This document shows positions 23,727 to 34,043 of a stretch of DNA of 64,000 nt, piece after piece (position 1 is the first letter of the stretch; each line of letters starts with the position of its first letter). Below the pieces are notes generated by a model that saw only the letters and a program-made list of their open reading frames with translations, had not been told where the DNA came from and searched no databases. This stretch comes from Amanita rubescens (lineage: Eukaryota; Basidiomycota; Agaricomycetes; Agaricales; Amanitaceae), in contig WION01000109.1 of assembly GCA_015039365.1 (NCBI GenBank), forward strand, positions 1 to 64,000, in the 5' to 3' direction. Position numbers and translations under genes: made by a program.

Positions 23727-24881
23727 ATGTCAGCTTCTACTTCAACTCGTAGCATTGCAGACTCAGTTCCAGTATTCAATGGAACAAACTGGCACACTTT
23801 CGAGACAAATATCATCGCATATTTACAGACTCGAGGAATTGACGGAGTCATATCGACTACCTTCAATATGGCACCAGCCCTCCTTGAATCGGAGGTCGCT
23901 TCTCTCTCCAATGCCGCAACAACGGCAGTCGTCAGGGATATTATTAAAGATAAAAAGAAAGATTACGAACAGGATCTTAAAGATGACAAGGAAGCTTTAG
24001 GAATAATAACCCTTAAACTTAGTCCTACTTTCCGTCATCTTCAAGAAACAACTGACACAGCTAAATCCTTTTGGGCTAAACTTAAACGACAGTTTGGTAC
24101 ACCAGGATTAGCTGGTATATATGTCGAATTCAAAGAAGTCCTTCAATGGAAATTTGATGATCGACATGATCCTACAATTGCAATCCAAAAGTTCCAGGAT
24201 GCAATCAGTAAACTTTCTACGCATAAAATAACCATCCCAGATGACATGCAATGTATGTTACTCCTTAATGCTCTAGGAAAGCATTGGGATAACATGTCAT
24301 CGGTATTATTAGCAAGCATTGAACCAAAAGATATTTCAATGGCTAAAATAATACCTAGAATAGTAGAAGAATGGCGCAGAAAGAAATCTTTCAGCAGCAA
24401 CAAAACTATTACAGCTAATATGGCTAGAACTAATTTAAACCAAGGACATCCTCGCCCTAAATGGCAAGGACATAATTATGGTAATAGTTCTAATACAGGA
24501 GGATCCTCGTCAGGATCCTACAGGCCATATACTGGTAATAGAGGTCGCGGACGTAGTCGTGGAGGTTTTAAACCAAACTTCCGGCCAAAAAATCGTCAAA
24601 ATCAACCACCTGTACCTCAGGCTCACGCACAATGGCATGGCCAAATGCCTAATCAAAAGAAAGGGCCTAACAATGAGCGTAATAAAGAAACAAAGTTAAA
24701 GCAAAAAATGACTAAAAGAGCTGCAATGGCACAAGTTGCCAATGGTTCTTCTATGGCATCACCTGCCATAGCTTTACCTTTAAAAATCGTATGGAATCAC
24801 CAAACGTTAGAACTTATTATCCGATCCAGGATAATGACAATTTACCTAACGAATACGAAAATTCTTGGAATGAAGAATTAG
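23727..24881 (+). CDS. Copia Gag (UBN2-type capsid)
   Basis: This 384-residue open frame starts at the first ATG after a short leader. FNGTNWHTFETNIIAYLQTR (residues about 17-36) is the typical start of a Copia Gag, and KSFWAKLKRQFGTPGLAGIY is in the UBN2 region. The protein forms the retrotransposon capsid and packages its RNA. The C-terminal third is Gly/Arg/Asn/Gln-rich (GNRGRGRSRGGFK); no CCHC zinc knuckle is visible, so RNA binding may rely on the RG-rich tail. The last 90 bp overlap the start of pol in another frame (+2 relative to gag), suggesting expression of pol by frameshifting or by a separate start at 24791. No inactivating change is seen in gag itself. Confidence 0.88.
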   Translation: MSASTSTRSIADSVPVFNGTNWHTFETNIIAYLQTRGIDGVISTTFNMAPALLESEVASLSNAATTAVVRDIIKDKKKDYEQDLKDDKEALGIITLKLSPTFRHLQETTDTAKSFWAKLKRQFGTPGLAGIYVEFKEVLQWKFDDRHDPTIAIQKFQDAISKLSTHKITIPDDMQCMLLLNALGKHWDNMSSVLLASIEPKDISMAKIIPRIVEEWRRKKSFSSNKTITANMARTNLNQGHPRPKWQGHNYGNSSNTGGSSSGSYRPYTGNRGRGRSRGGFKPNFRPKNRQNQPPVPQAHAQWHGQMPNQKKGPNNERNKETKLKQKMTKRAAMAQVANGSSMASPAIALPLKIVWNHQTLELIIRSRIMTIYLTNTKILGMKN

Positions 24882-27229
24882 GTGATCCTAATTACGCTGA
24901 TACTGAAAGTGAGTCCAAACCAAAATGGACTTACAAAGGTACAAGGGTGAAAGTAATTTGGCCTACTCCACCTCAATCTGACAACGGACAAGTGTCAGAT
25001 ATTAATGCTGACTTGGATGTTAATACACTTCCAATAGTCAACCTTCCTAAGGACAAAGGAAAGGCACGCGCAACAGTCGAAGATGATGATGATCAAATAT
25101 CATTAGGAAATGACCAAGATTTCCAATATGATTACGAAGGGTATGTGAAACAATTAAAGGCTCACGCCAAATATTGTAAACAACAGGCTTTATATGATCG
25201 AACTAACAAAAATACTATTATAGGGGTAATTGACATGATCAATGCACTCCTTAACGATGAGGTTGTACATCTCACAAACGATGAAGGTAATAGTAATTCT
25301 TCTGACGAAATTCAAATTAAATTCGAAAACAGTGATTCTCAAGGATTTTCTGATGAAGAAAATACCTTGGTCGACTCAATAGAACTTACATCAAGTTCTG
25401 AAGCCGATTTAATAGAATTTTCACCAAGTTCTGAAGAATTTCCTCATCATAATAGTTTAAATTACATAGAATTTCCAATAGTAGACGATAGATCCCCAGG
25501 ATCTGTTAGTCCTTTATCTTATATAGATGAAAGTTCTATAAATAATGGTTATTCTGCATTTCCAAGTATAAACTTGGGCAAAATGTTCGATCCTGAGCTT
25601 ACCCTTTGTAAGAAAACATCATCATGCAACTGTTATAAATGCTTTAGCGCATTCAGAAATGATTGTATTTGGATGTGTGATTCCGGTGCATCAGATCACT
25701 TTACTTTCAATAAAAGTGATTTTGTAGACTATACAGAGTATGATACTCCACGTATGGCAATAACCGCTGATTCACAATCACAAATACTAGGTGAAGGTAC
25801 TGTAATACTTTCACATCAACTATCAAATGGCACAGTGAACCAAATTCGATTACATCCTGTTCTCTACATGCCAAGCGCAATACTTAGATTAATAAGCAAT
25901 GGAACCTTGTGCAAACAAGGATTAATTGCAAGACAAGATAACAAGAAAATTATTTTTAGTCTCAAACGTTCTCCTGATGTTCCTTACATCGAAGGAACAC
26001 CCGCCTTAGGCGATGACACATTAATGTGGATTAATGGCGATATTTATAAGCCAAAAGCTTGGAGCTTACTAGTCCCGACGCATAATGTGATCAATTGGGA
26101 AATTTGGCATCAACGTCTAGGACATCCTTCCAAACAAATAATTAAAATGGGCAATAAATCTCTTAAGGGTTTCCCACCCAGGTTACCCTTACCCACCACT
26201 AATGATCCTTGTAAAGGATGTGTTAAAGGCAAAGCTGTTTCACAAAGCTTTCCTGATACAGATAAAAGAGCTTCAAAACCATTTGAACTAGTTCATACCG
26301 ATTTGATGGAAATGCCTGTTCCATCATATAATAAACATAAATATATAATGGTCTTATTAGATGATTATACATCTCATGTATGGACACTTTTACTTCAAAA
26401 GAAGTCAGATGCTTTTATCTCTTTTAAACATTGGTATACTTATATTCAAAATATGTATTCTACTTCAATCGTTTCACTCCGTTCCGATCGAGGGGGGGAG
26501 TTTACATCAAAGATGTTTGAAGAATACTTAAAAACCAATGGTATTACACATCAACTAAGCACACCACACATACATCAACAAAATGGTCGTGCAGAAAGGA
26601 TTAATAGAACACTTAGAGAGAAAAGTGAAGCAATGCGTCTACATGCTTCATGTCCACAGTCTTGGTGGAATTTTGCGATTGAAACCTCCGTACATATTTA
26701 CAATCGTACTCCACTTAGACGTACAAACTGGTCAACACCAGTACAAAATCTAACAATGGATAAACCTGACGTTTCATACTTCAAAGTATTTGGATGTACT
26801 GCTTGGGTCTTTATCCCAAAAGAATTGCGCAAAAACAAGTTGTCTCCTAAATCAGAAGAGATGACATTTATTGGATATGAACCGAATGCAAAAGCATACC
26901 GCTTCATGACACATGATAATAAACTCGTCATATCCACCCAAGCACAATTCAATGAATCCAAATTCCCTAGAGAGAGCAAAACTAAAAATATAGCAACCAA
27001 GAATCTTGATAAACTCAGTCCTATTCAGGAAGAAGAAGATCTTAACCCATTTATCGATTTAGATGAGATTGATAAAAGGAAGACATTTCCAGAAAATAAG
27101 TCTTCTGGACCTTACAATAGCGATAATGATGATCCTTCTGATCATGATGATTCTGATAAAGAATCCTTTAAATCAGTAAAAGATGAGGATACCAAATCAA
27201 GGGGTGTTGAATCAGATCAACCCTATTGA
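24791..27229 (+). CDS. Copia Pol part 1: protease and integrase
   Basis: The 812-residue frame overlaps gag. After an acidic, low-complexity N-terminal 280 residues it shows the aspartic protease site WMCDSGASDHFT (about residue 293) and the integrase zinc-binding region with RLGHPS and CKGCVKGKA (about 438-480). The integrase core has its D,D,E in HTDLMEM, RSDRGGEF and NGRAERINRTLRE (about 501, 564, 602). FKVFGCTAWVFIP follows. All catalytic residues are present. The frame stops at 27229 in an acidic linker after VESDQPY, whereas Copia Pol normally continues into reverse transcriptase. The next frame begins by overlapping this stop, so a single frameshift near 27190-27225 separates the two halves. 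Confidence 0.9.
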   Translation: MESPNVRTYYPIQDNDNLPNEYENSWNEELGDPNYADTESESKPKWTYKGTRVKVIWPTPPQSDNGQVSDINADLDVNTLPIVNLPKDKGKARATVEDDDDQISLGNDQDFQYDYEGYVKQLKAHAKYCKQQALYDRTNKNTIIGVIDMINALLNDEVVHLTNDEGNSNSSDEIQIKFENSDSQGFSDEENTLVDSIELTSSSEADLIEFSPSSEEFPHHNSLNYIEFPIVDDRSPGSVSPLSYIDESSINNGYSAFPSINLGKMFDPELTLCKKTSSCNCYKCFSAFRNDCIWMCDSGASDHFTFNKSDFVDYTEYDTPRMAITADSQSQILGEGTVILSHQLSNGTVNQIRLHPVLYMPSAILRLISNGTLCKQGLIARQDNKKIIFSLKRSPDVPYIEGTPALGDDTLMWINGDIYKPKAWSLLVPTHNVINWEIWHQRLGHPSKQIIKMGNKSLKGFPPRLPLPTTNDPCKGCVKGKAVSQSFPDTDKRASKPFELVHTDLMEMPVPSYNKHKYIMVLLDDYTSHVWTLLLQKKSDAFISFKHWYTYIQNMYSTSIVSLRSDRGGEFTSKMFEEYLKTNGITHQLSTPHIHQQNGRAERINRTLREKSEAMRLHASCPQSWWNFAIETSVHIYNRTPLRRTNWSTPVQNLTMDKPDVSYFKVFGCTAWVFIPKELRKNKLSPKSEEMTFIGYEPNAKAYRFMTHDNKLVISTQAQFNESKFPRESKTKNIATKNLDKLSPIQEEEDLNPFIDLDEIDKRKTFPENKSSGPYNSDNDDPSDHDDSDKESFKSVKDEDTKSRGVESDQPY

Positions 27230-29420
27230 CAAACCTCACTTGGATCTTGAAGATGCTTACATAGGATCAAGAAGGAATAAAACTCCTTCTCCACCTCCTA
27301 GACCAAAAACTCGTCGAACTAGAACTGTCAGAGATCCTGACATTCCACCTCGTCGATCTGATCGTCTCAAAGTTCCAGCTATTCAACCTGATAACGTTTA
27401 TGGTGATAAACCTATTCTTGAGATAGAGAAAGAAATCTCAGATAAAAAAGATGTGATGTATGATTTATTAAAAGACTTAGAAGAACAAAAATCTTCTTCT
27501 GATAAAGAAGTTGAAGATATTCTAAGATTTCAAATCACACATACTGCTACAAGTATACGCATCTTAAAAGAATATCACCAAAAGGCAATGAATACTTGGA
27601 CACAAAAAATAGTTAAAGAAAATGGTACAGAACTTATCCATCATTTATTTGCTCAGGCAATATATGCAAAAGATGATGACACTGTTCCATATGACTATAG
27701 AGACATTAGTAAAATGCGCATCAATAATCCTTCAAACTATGAGAAATGGAAAGTTTCTATGGATGAAGAGATTAAATCATTAAATGCTAGGAATATATGG
27801 GAATTAGCAGATCTTCCTCCTGGTAGAACAGCCATCAGATGTCGATGGGTGTTCGTACTAAAATCCGACGGCAGAAAAAAGGCTCGTTTAGTAGCCAAAG
27901 GATTTTCGCAAAGACCTGGGATTGATTACAATGAAACATTTTCACCAGTGGCTCGATATGAGACCATTCGCCTTCTGTTCGCCATTGCAGTGCTAGAAAA
28001 CTGGGATATAGAAGCACTCGATGTCAAGACTGCCTTCCTTTACGGAGATCTTGAAGCGGATGTATATATGACACAACCTGAAGGCTATGTAATCAAAAAT
28101 CAAGAAAAGAAGGTATATAGACTTAAAAAGGCTATTTATGGCCTTAAACAAGCCTCATGGGCTTGGAATAAACAAGCAGACAAATCCTTCAAAAGTTTAG
28201 GATTTGATCGCTGTTTATCTGATTCTGGTATTTACATCAGAAAAGATAATAAATCTATTATAGTTATAGTACTATATGTAGATGATATACTTTTCATGGG
28301 ATCTAATTCCTCAGAAGTTAAAAAGGCTAAAGATGCTTTTATGAAACTTTGGGAATGTTCAGATCTTGGTAAAGTAAAAGAATATCTTGGTATGAGAGTC
28401 AATTACAATAAGGAAGGTAGAACCCTTATTATTGACCAAGAAGATTATGCCAAGAAAATTGTTAAGCGTTTTGGTCAAGAAAACGCTAAGCCAACTCGTA
28501 CAGCACTCCCTACTGGTTATGTACCAGTACCTAATGATAAACAAGCTTCACCTGAAACAATATCCCTATTTCAACAAATAATAGGATCATTGTTATATCT
28601 TGCATTAGGAACTAGACCAGATATTACTTATCAAGTAATATTGATGTCTCAATTTTGTGCAAACCCTAGTGAAATTCATATTCACATGGCCCTTTATATT
28701 ATACGCCATGTCAATACAACTGATAAAGCTAAAATAGTTTTTAATGGAATTTCTAAATTAGGTTTTCTCGCCTTTGCTGATGCAGACTGGGCAGCAGATA
28801 AAACAACAAGAAAATCTGTTACCGGATATGTTATGCTATTAGCTGGAGGAGCCATATCATGGGTTTCACGAAAACAGAAGACAGTCGCACTTTCCTCTAC
28901 TGAAGCTGAATATATGTGTATGTCTGATTGTTCACGTCAAATTGCTTGGATTGAATCATTAATGAAAGAATTTTCATTTGATATCAAAACAATTGATCTT
29001 TGCTGTGACAATCAAGGAGCTATGTTTCTTGCATCCAATCCGGCTCAAGAACATAGAAGTAAACATATAGATATACGCTATCATTACATTAGAGAATGTG
29101 TTGAAGATAACAAAGTTCGACTCACATACATTCCAACTAATGAACAAGTAGCAGATATCATGACAAAAAATTTATGTTATGATAAAGTAGTTCAGTTCAG
29201 ACAAAGAATGGGAATTATCTTTGATGATTCCCAAATATTCTTAAAAAGACACCAAAATAATATGTCACAAGTTGATAAGAAATGGCTTGAAGAATTCCGC
29301 CAATCCAAGGCAGATGATCACCATGACAGAATGCTCAGACGCATTCGTGATGTTGATGCTACCAGCTATTTTCAAGAACTTGTACAATATTATGAAAAAG
29401 AATTAAAGAAGCAGCATTAG
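27183..29420 (+). CDS. Copia Pol part 2: reverse transcriptase and RNase H
   Basis: This 745-residue frame contains the Copia RT fold: RTAIRCRWVFVLKSDGRKKA, RLVAKGFSQRPGIDYNETFS, DVKTAFLYGDLE, the catalytic YVDD (about residue 365, as VLYVDDILFMGS), and GSLLYLALGTRPDI. RNase H follows with AYAD-like FADADWAADKTTRKS, ALSSTEAEYMCMSDCSRQIA and the terminal IPTNEQVADIMTKNL. It copies the element RNA into DNA within the capsid. An extra C-terminal tail of about 60 charged residues (HQNNMSQVDKKWLEEFRQSK onward) is present. The frame is offset from part 1 by one frameshift. The start given is the first Met of the frame; the true protein would be a Gag-Pol product. Confidence 0.92.
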   Translation: MRIPNQGVLNQINPIDKPHLDLEDAYIGSRRNKTPSPPPRPKTRRTRTVRDPDIPPRRSDRLKVPAIQPDNVYGDKPILEIEKEISDKKDVMYDLLKDLEEQKSSSDKEVEDILRFQITHTATSIRILKEYHQKAMNTWTQKIVKENGTELIHHLFAQAIYAKDDDTVPYDYRDISKMRINNPSNYEKWKVSMDEEIKSLNARNIWELADLPPGRTAIRCRWVFVLKSDGRKKARLVAKGFSQRPGIDYNETFSPVARYETIRLLFAIAVLENWDIEALDVKTAFLYGDLEADVYMTQPEGYVIKNQEKKVYRLKKAIYGLKQASWAWNKQADKSFKSLGFDRCLSDSGIYIRKDNKSIIVIVLYVDDILFMGSNSSEVKKAKDAFMKLWECSDLGKVKEYLGMRVNYNKEGRTLIIDQEDYAKKIVKRFGQENAKPTRTALPTGYVPVPNDKQASPETISLFQQIIGSLLYLALGTRPDITYQVILMSQFCANPSEIHIHMALYIIRHVNTTDKAKIVFNGISKLGFLAFADADWAADKTTRKSVTGYVMLLAGGAISWVSRKQKTVALSSTEAEYMCMSDCSRQIAWIESLMKEFSFDIKTIDLCCDNQGAMFLASNPAQEHRSKHIDIRYHYIRECVEDNKVRLTYIPTNEQVADIMTKNLCYDKVVQFRQRMGIIFDDSQIFLKRHQNNMSQVDKKWLEEFRQSKADDHHDRMLRRIRDVDATSYFQELVQYYEKELKKQH

Positions 29421-29451
29421 GATAAGTACTTATGTACTTAGCGAAGGGGTG

Positions 29452-30084
29452 TGATGAAAATATATAAAACCATATATTATAATGATAATATATTGTAGAT
29501 ATTTTCTTATCTAATCAGATTATCTTATCTTATCTGAAGATAAGATAGTATGATCTTATCTATCTCCATTAGTATAGATTAAGTAGATATAAATACGCTT
29601 GCGTCATAATTACTTGATATGATTCCTTATGAATCATATATCGTCATTCTACAGCAATCTGTCAAGAATGAACTCTATAATATCTGTCATACAGCAATAT
29701 GTCAGATATGACAGAACCCTATAATTTCTGTCAATCATTATGACTAGGAATAGATCATATGATACTGTTATGACTCACATATTGTCATATGATGAGTTAA
29801 TATGACGATAGCTGTGTAATACAATACACACCTTATCATCCAATAGGATAAGGTCCGTAGATAGCATAGTTTACACTTATTTGTATCTCAGACAATATAT
29901 AAGGAGGAACAATTCGTCGTTACCTCCTAACTTCTTACTCTCATCTCACATCTTATAGTTGAGCCTCTAGCTCCTATAAAGTCCCCCACACACTCCTACC
30001 TTCACAGTAAGTCGGTTCCTTACTCAGTCACATGCGCTGCGCTGCTGCGTTGGACTCCATGATGAGGAGAACCCAACTTCGTCA
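29452..30084 (+). repeat. Copia 3' LTR
   Basis: It is 633 bp and nearly identical to the 5' LTR. It follows the polypurine tract gcgaaggggtg. Its right end adjoins the second exon of a broken MLKL-NTD-like gene (30085 onward). Confidence 0.9.
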
Positions 30085-30398
30085 AATGACGCAGACAAGT
30101 TCGCATGAATCGTCTGCGAGCGCTTTAAATCCGTGTTTATTTCGCCTTGCTTTCTGTGATATACGCTGTAAGGTCCAATTACTGAACAAGCTACTGTAAC
30201 TAACCTGCACAGCCCCAACAATGGCTAATGCAATCCCAGCAGCAGCAGAGAGAAAGGGAACAGGCGAAAGTTTGGAGGCATCTCGCAGCATTGATAGCAC
30301 GGTCGAGGATACACCCAAAAAGATGTCGACTACCTCTGGGTCCGATCCGGCGTGCACGTAATTGTGGACATAGTTTTCGCGGGTCGTTGGTCATTGTG
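30085..30398 (-). pseudogene. MLKL-NTD-like gene fragment truncated by the Copia LTR
   Basis: On the minus strand, 30357-30205 reads VSSTVLSMLRDASKLSPVPF then LSAAAGIALAIVGAVQ and ends at a GT donor in the same place as exon 1 of the four complete paralogues. After an intron, exon 2 (30153-30085) reads KARRNKHGFKALADDSCELV and is cut by the LTR end at 30084. A start such as MTNDPRK near 30398 is one frameshift away. It is most like the paralogue at 51825-52848 (DVTSIVLTTLRDASNIPPVP there). Everything after the first 23 residues of exon 2 is absent. The former role would be as in the cluster at 45-53 kb. Confidence 0.75.
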
Positions 30399-30470
30399 CC
30401 AGGAGAATTGACGGTGGGACAGTCGACGGGTGTGATTTCGTTGTCGGGTTTCAGGCTTCCAGGAGGGCGG

Positions 30471-32558
30471 TGTAACGAGCCGGTTCCGGCTACGTTGCCA
30501 GAACCGAACACCGAAGCGCACCGCATTCCGATTCTCGGCATCACATCACGCATCACGGAAGCTTCCGAAGTCAAACCTTCGCGCCAACGACCTTCGGCCA
30601 CATTCCGACAGGGCCATTCCCGCAACTTGAGCGATATTCGAACGCAACGGGGCACCTAGACGCGCACGGACCAACGGACTCGGAGGAAGGCTCGTCGCAG
30701 GTAAGCCTCATGTCCTCGTAGTATATATACGGCATTTTCTGTAGTAGTTGGACATCGAATATACAGCCGGTCTCACTTCCGCTCTCTTTCTCGTTCCCTT
30801 GCGTCCGATTTCCGTTCTCCTTCTCGCTCTAGCGTTGCCGAAGTTCAGTTCGGTCCGGTTCTCCGACTGCTTGGGGAGAACTGGAACCGGAACCGATAGG
30901 TTGTGCCGCCGAACAGAACTGGAACCAGAACAGAACTGCCAGAACCGGTTCTAGTGGTTCGGTTCCAGTTCGGTTCCAGTCTGAACTGACGAACTGACTG
31001 CTGTGTCGGGCGACGTGCCAAGTAATGGATATGGTGATGCAACCATGAGTCGATGCAGCAGGAATGACTGAGTAGAACGTGCCAAGGACCGGTGAAAAGC
31101 AATGGCGCCGGCGGAGTTCGACAGGGCATTTTAATTCATTGACATTTCGGATGCTTTTTGGTCCAAGGGTGATTGTACGTGGGGAGGGACCTCAGACGAT
31201 CCGGTGATGAGGCCTTGAAGATAAGCCTCGAAGAAGTTTTGAGGATACTACGAGAGGATGAAGGGGTCTGGTTTGATGGTGTTGACTGGGCTGAGCAAAG
31301 AAGGAATAACACTCGGGATTGTATGGCCATAGAGGACAAAGAAGAAGTCTTGCCACCTCAAGACATTCAATTCCAACCGGCGCATGATGTCAACAATTAA
31401 AACGTGATATAAGCAATGAGGGCGATCATTGAGTGGCGGAAAACAATGCGAGGCGATAGAGATGGACGGCTAGTGGACGACTGTTGAGTGACAAATGGTT
31501 TGAGGCAGCAGAGGTTGGGGCTTACCGGGAATTAATCGAAGCTTGCTAACGAAAAGTAATGGACAAGTGACAGGGAGCGAAATCCAGGGATCCGAGCATT
31601 GAGTAACAGCCTGAGTAACGAGCGGAAAAGAGCAAAATCCTGGCAACGCGAGTGTTGGTGACGGCTAAATCGAAGAGAGGGAACGCTTACTGATAACGTT
31701 GAGAAGCGAGCAATAGGCGAGCAAAGGGAGTCTTAGTAAAAGATGATCAGAATGTAGTAAAGGACTGGGGGTGAGATATACGGGTTCTTCAATAGGTCGA
31801 CAAGGGTGCGCTGGAGGCCGCCCGCTCCCTCTTCTTCTCTGGAAGATATATCCGCGCCTCTTCAAAAATCTTGGCCCACTTCTCCTGGCTCATCTTCTTC
31901 GGAGTTTCGGAAAAGATCATCACACATCGAATTTCAGATAAGTGCCGAGCCAGCCTTCTTGTTCTTGTCGCGCTCGTGCTGGTCCCCATAATTCTGCTTT
32001 GAGAAGTCAGGTAGACGGTCAGTCTTCATATGTTATGTACTTACCTTCAAGCTGCCACCCACAATCTTGCATTGCGCAGCATGCCAGCGTCGGCGGCGAG
32101 GATTGGCGATGTTTGTACTTGTGTGTACACATGCTCGCCACTGCAATATCCGCTAATCCCGATTCCCCGGTGTCTGCCACATTTCCTTCTTTCAATTATT
32201 AAGTACAATGGTGGAGAGTACTCTCCAACTTCATGCACCATGCGGTTCACGGTTCGAACCGGTTCTGCGTCGGTTCGGGATTCCAGCCAAAATGCCGGAC
32301 CAAGAACTGAACAGGAGGCCGATATGCCGAACCAGAACCAGAACTGAACTGAACTATCGGTTCAGTTCAATCAGTTCAGGTTCGAACTGCGGTTCATGAA
32401 CTGAACTTTGGCATCGCTATCTCGCTCGGTGACTCGGTCACCATTCCGTTCCTTCTCCTTCGCTCTCGGCACTCTATCGCACTTAAGCACATCGGTCAGA
32501 CCTCCGTAGCCCCTTTGGCCGAACACTGTTCCACATCGGCCTTCTCTTTATTGTTTCA
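30471..32558 (+). mobile_element. Solo LTR (type D), split by a nested insertion
   Basis: The LTR starts TGTAACGAGCCGGTTCCGGC and ends CTTTATTGTTTCA, with the 4-bp direct repeat GCGG on both sides (30467-30470 and 32559-32562). Its two halves (30471-30840 and 32410-32558) align in order with the intact copy at 38068-38429, including agtatatatac and agcccctttggccgaac. A 1.57-kb segment (30841-32409) interrupts it. Confidence 0.75.
30841..32409. mobile_element. Unclassified element with AGTTCAG/CTGAACT inverted ends, nested in an LTR
   Basis: The left end is aagttcagttcggtccggtt and the right end ggttcatgaactgaactttg, so AAGTTCAGTTC meets its inverted complement. Both subterminal regions (about 180 bp) are packed with variants of GGTTC/GAACC. 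This resembles the subterminal repeats of non-autonomous hAT elements, but an 8-bp target duplication cannot be recognised. Short open frames inside (for example 31173-31400) match nothing I know, so the class is uncertain. Confidence 0.5.
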
Positions 32559-32562
32559 GCGG

Positions 32563-33696
32563 AGAGACGAGTGACTCGGAGGGAGCAGAGAAATTCATAT
32601 AAGCTAAAGGAGAATAAAATGCGCCGGGAGAGATGTGAATGTGAAAAGGAATGCAAATGAAAGAAGAGCAGAGGAGCGTAATAAGAGTGAAGTTTAAAGA
32701 AGGGCGGTGGAACGAGGGTGGAACGCAGATGAGGCAGTGGAAGTGGGGAAGGGATCTTATCTCCACTGCTTCGAGGAAAACACGTTTTCGACCATTTCAA
32801 GCATCTGACAGATTCTGACTCCAGTTGACCATCATACTCCCGCTTCTTTGACAGGTGTCACTTGCACTCCGCCCTTTGCTGGTAAGTAGGCCTGGCTCCC
32901 GCTCGTAGAGACTCTGGAATCGCGATCCTAAAGTGCTGTTCCCCCACCCCCTCTGTATTTGCTCTCACCCACTGAGGGCGCAGTTGACGTTGAGCGATGG
33001 ATAGATGACGTCACCTCCTTCGCCTAGTCAGTAATCCATCTGACAGCTGCCTTCAGGAAAACACGTTCCACATAACTCGTGGGACCAGAGTTGTTTGGTA
33101 TGAATGACGCAGGCAAACAAAGCGCCAGCCCACATTCCGTATTGCATCACACATTCTACTCTTCTTTCTCGTTCTTACCACCTGGCCGAAACTACATGAA
33201 TACTGAGAAAAATTGAAGCAATCTATGCGGAATTTGGTGTAAGCATTCTTTCAATAGAATGAAAATTCTGAAGATATGCGGTCATCCATAAGCTTCAATC
33301 GAGTCATATGTTATTTTCTGCGGTACCGTCGAAAAGCTGGCTTCTCTACAAGTTGAAATAAGAAAAACGCTCAGAAACAGGGAACGCCAGATCCTAACAT
33401 TCAAAGCGAGAACGTTGACGTATCGGTTTCAACGCTATCCCCGCTGGGAAATTCTGGCAATTCGGCAGTGACTAGCTGAAGTGGGATGGCAATCTTGTTC
33501 TACATTGTGGTGTGTAAGTTTTCGGGGCCGAGTGATAGTATTCATAAAGAGAAGTTTTCGTCCAGGTTATCCGATACTGTTGCAGACCTGGAATATGGGT
33601 ATTGAGAACGTTCAACAAGCTGTCTATCAAGCAAACGTGGGGAACAAACCTGCGAGAAGCAACGTCGCGTTTCGTTGGATTTTTCAAGTCAATGTT
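32563..33696. other. Non-coding stretch
   Basis: I see no supported gene or repeat boundary here. Short frames are not protein-like. It lies between two solo LTRs. Confidence 0.5.
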
Positions 33697-33700
33697 CCGG

Positions 33701-34039
33701 TGAAACAACGAAACGGAGGTTGCGTTGGGTGCAACCTCCGAGGCTCGGTGTTTGCCGAGCGAGTTCGGCAGCACCGAAAGGTGCTCGCCCAACTTCGGTC
33801 GCACTCTCGGGGCTCAGGAACTTAGATGCGAAGTGAGGGGAAAGTAAACTGTATAAAACTAACTACGACGGGGTATATAAACTACATGCCTCGTGTGCTA
33901 CGTGCGTAATACGGTCCGAAACGTATCCGATACCGAGTCTCGGAGCTCCGATCCGAGGTTCCGAGTCTCGGAAGCTTGAGCGAGGGTTTCGGCGAGGTTT
34001 GAGTGTCGATTCCAACGTAGCCGGAATCGGTACGTTACA
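33701..34039 (-). repeat. Solo LTR (type A), 339 bp
   Basis: It runs TGAAACAACG ... CGGTACGTTACA on the plus strand and is flanked by the 4-bp direct repeat CCGG (33697-33700 and 34040-34043). It matches the LTR at 18413-18720 in the same orientation (for example caacctccgaggctcggtgtt). A TATA-like gtataaaact lies near 33850. Confidence 0.82.
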
Positions 34040-34043
34040 CCGG

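Larger units (their letters stand above)
20061..30084 (+). mobile_element. Ty1/Copia LTR retrotransposon, nearly full length (10.0 kb)
   Basis: LTRs lie at 20061-20688 and 29452-30084 and both run TGATGAAAATATATAAAACC ... CTTCGTCA. They differ by a few substitutions and small indels only. Internal order: primer-binding site, 1.5-kb leader, an extra ORF, gag, then pol in the order protease, integrase, reverse transcriptase, RNase H (the Copia order), and the polypurine tract gcgaaggggtg (29441-29451). The flanks GTATG (left) and AATGA (right) are not a target duplication. Pol has one frameshift, so this copy is probably not autonomous although it looks young. Confidence 0.92.
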
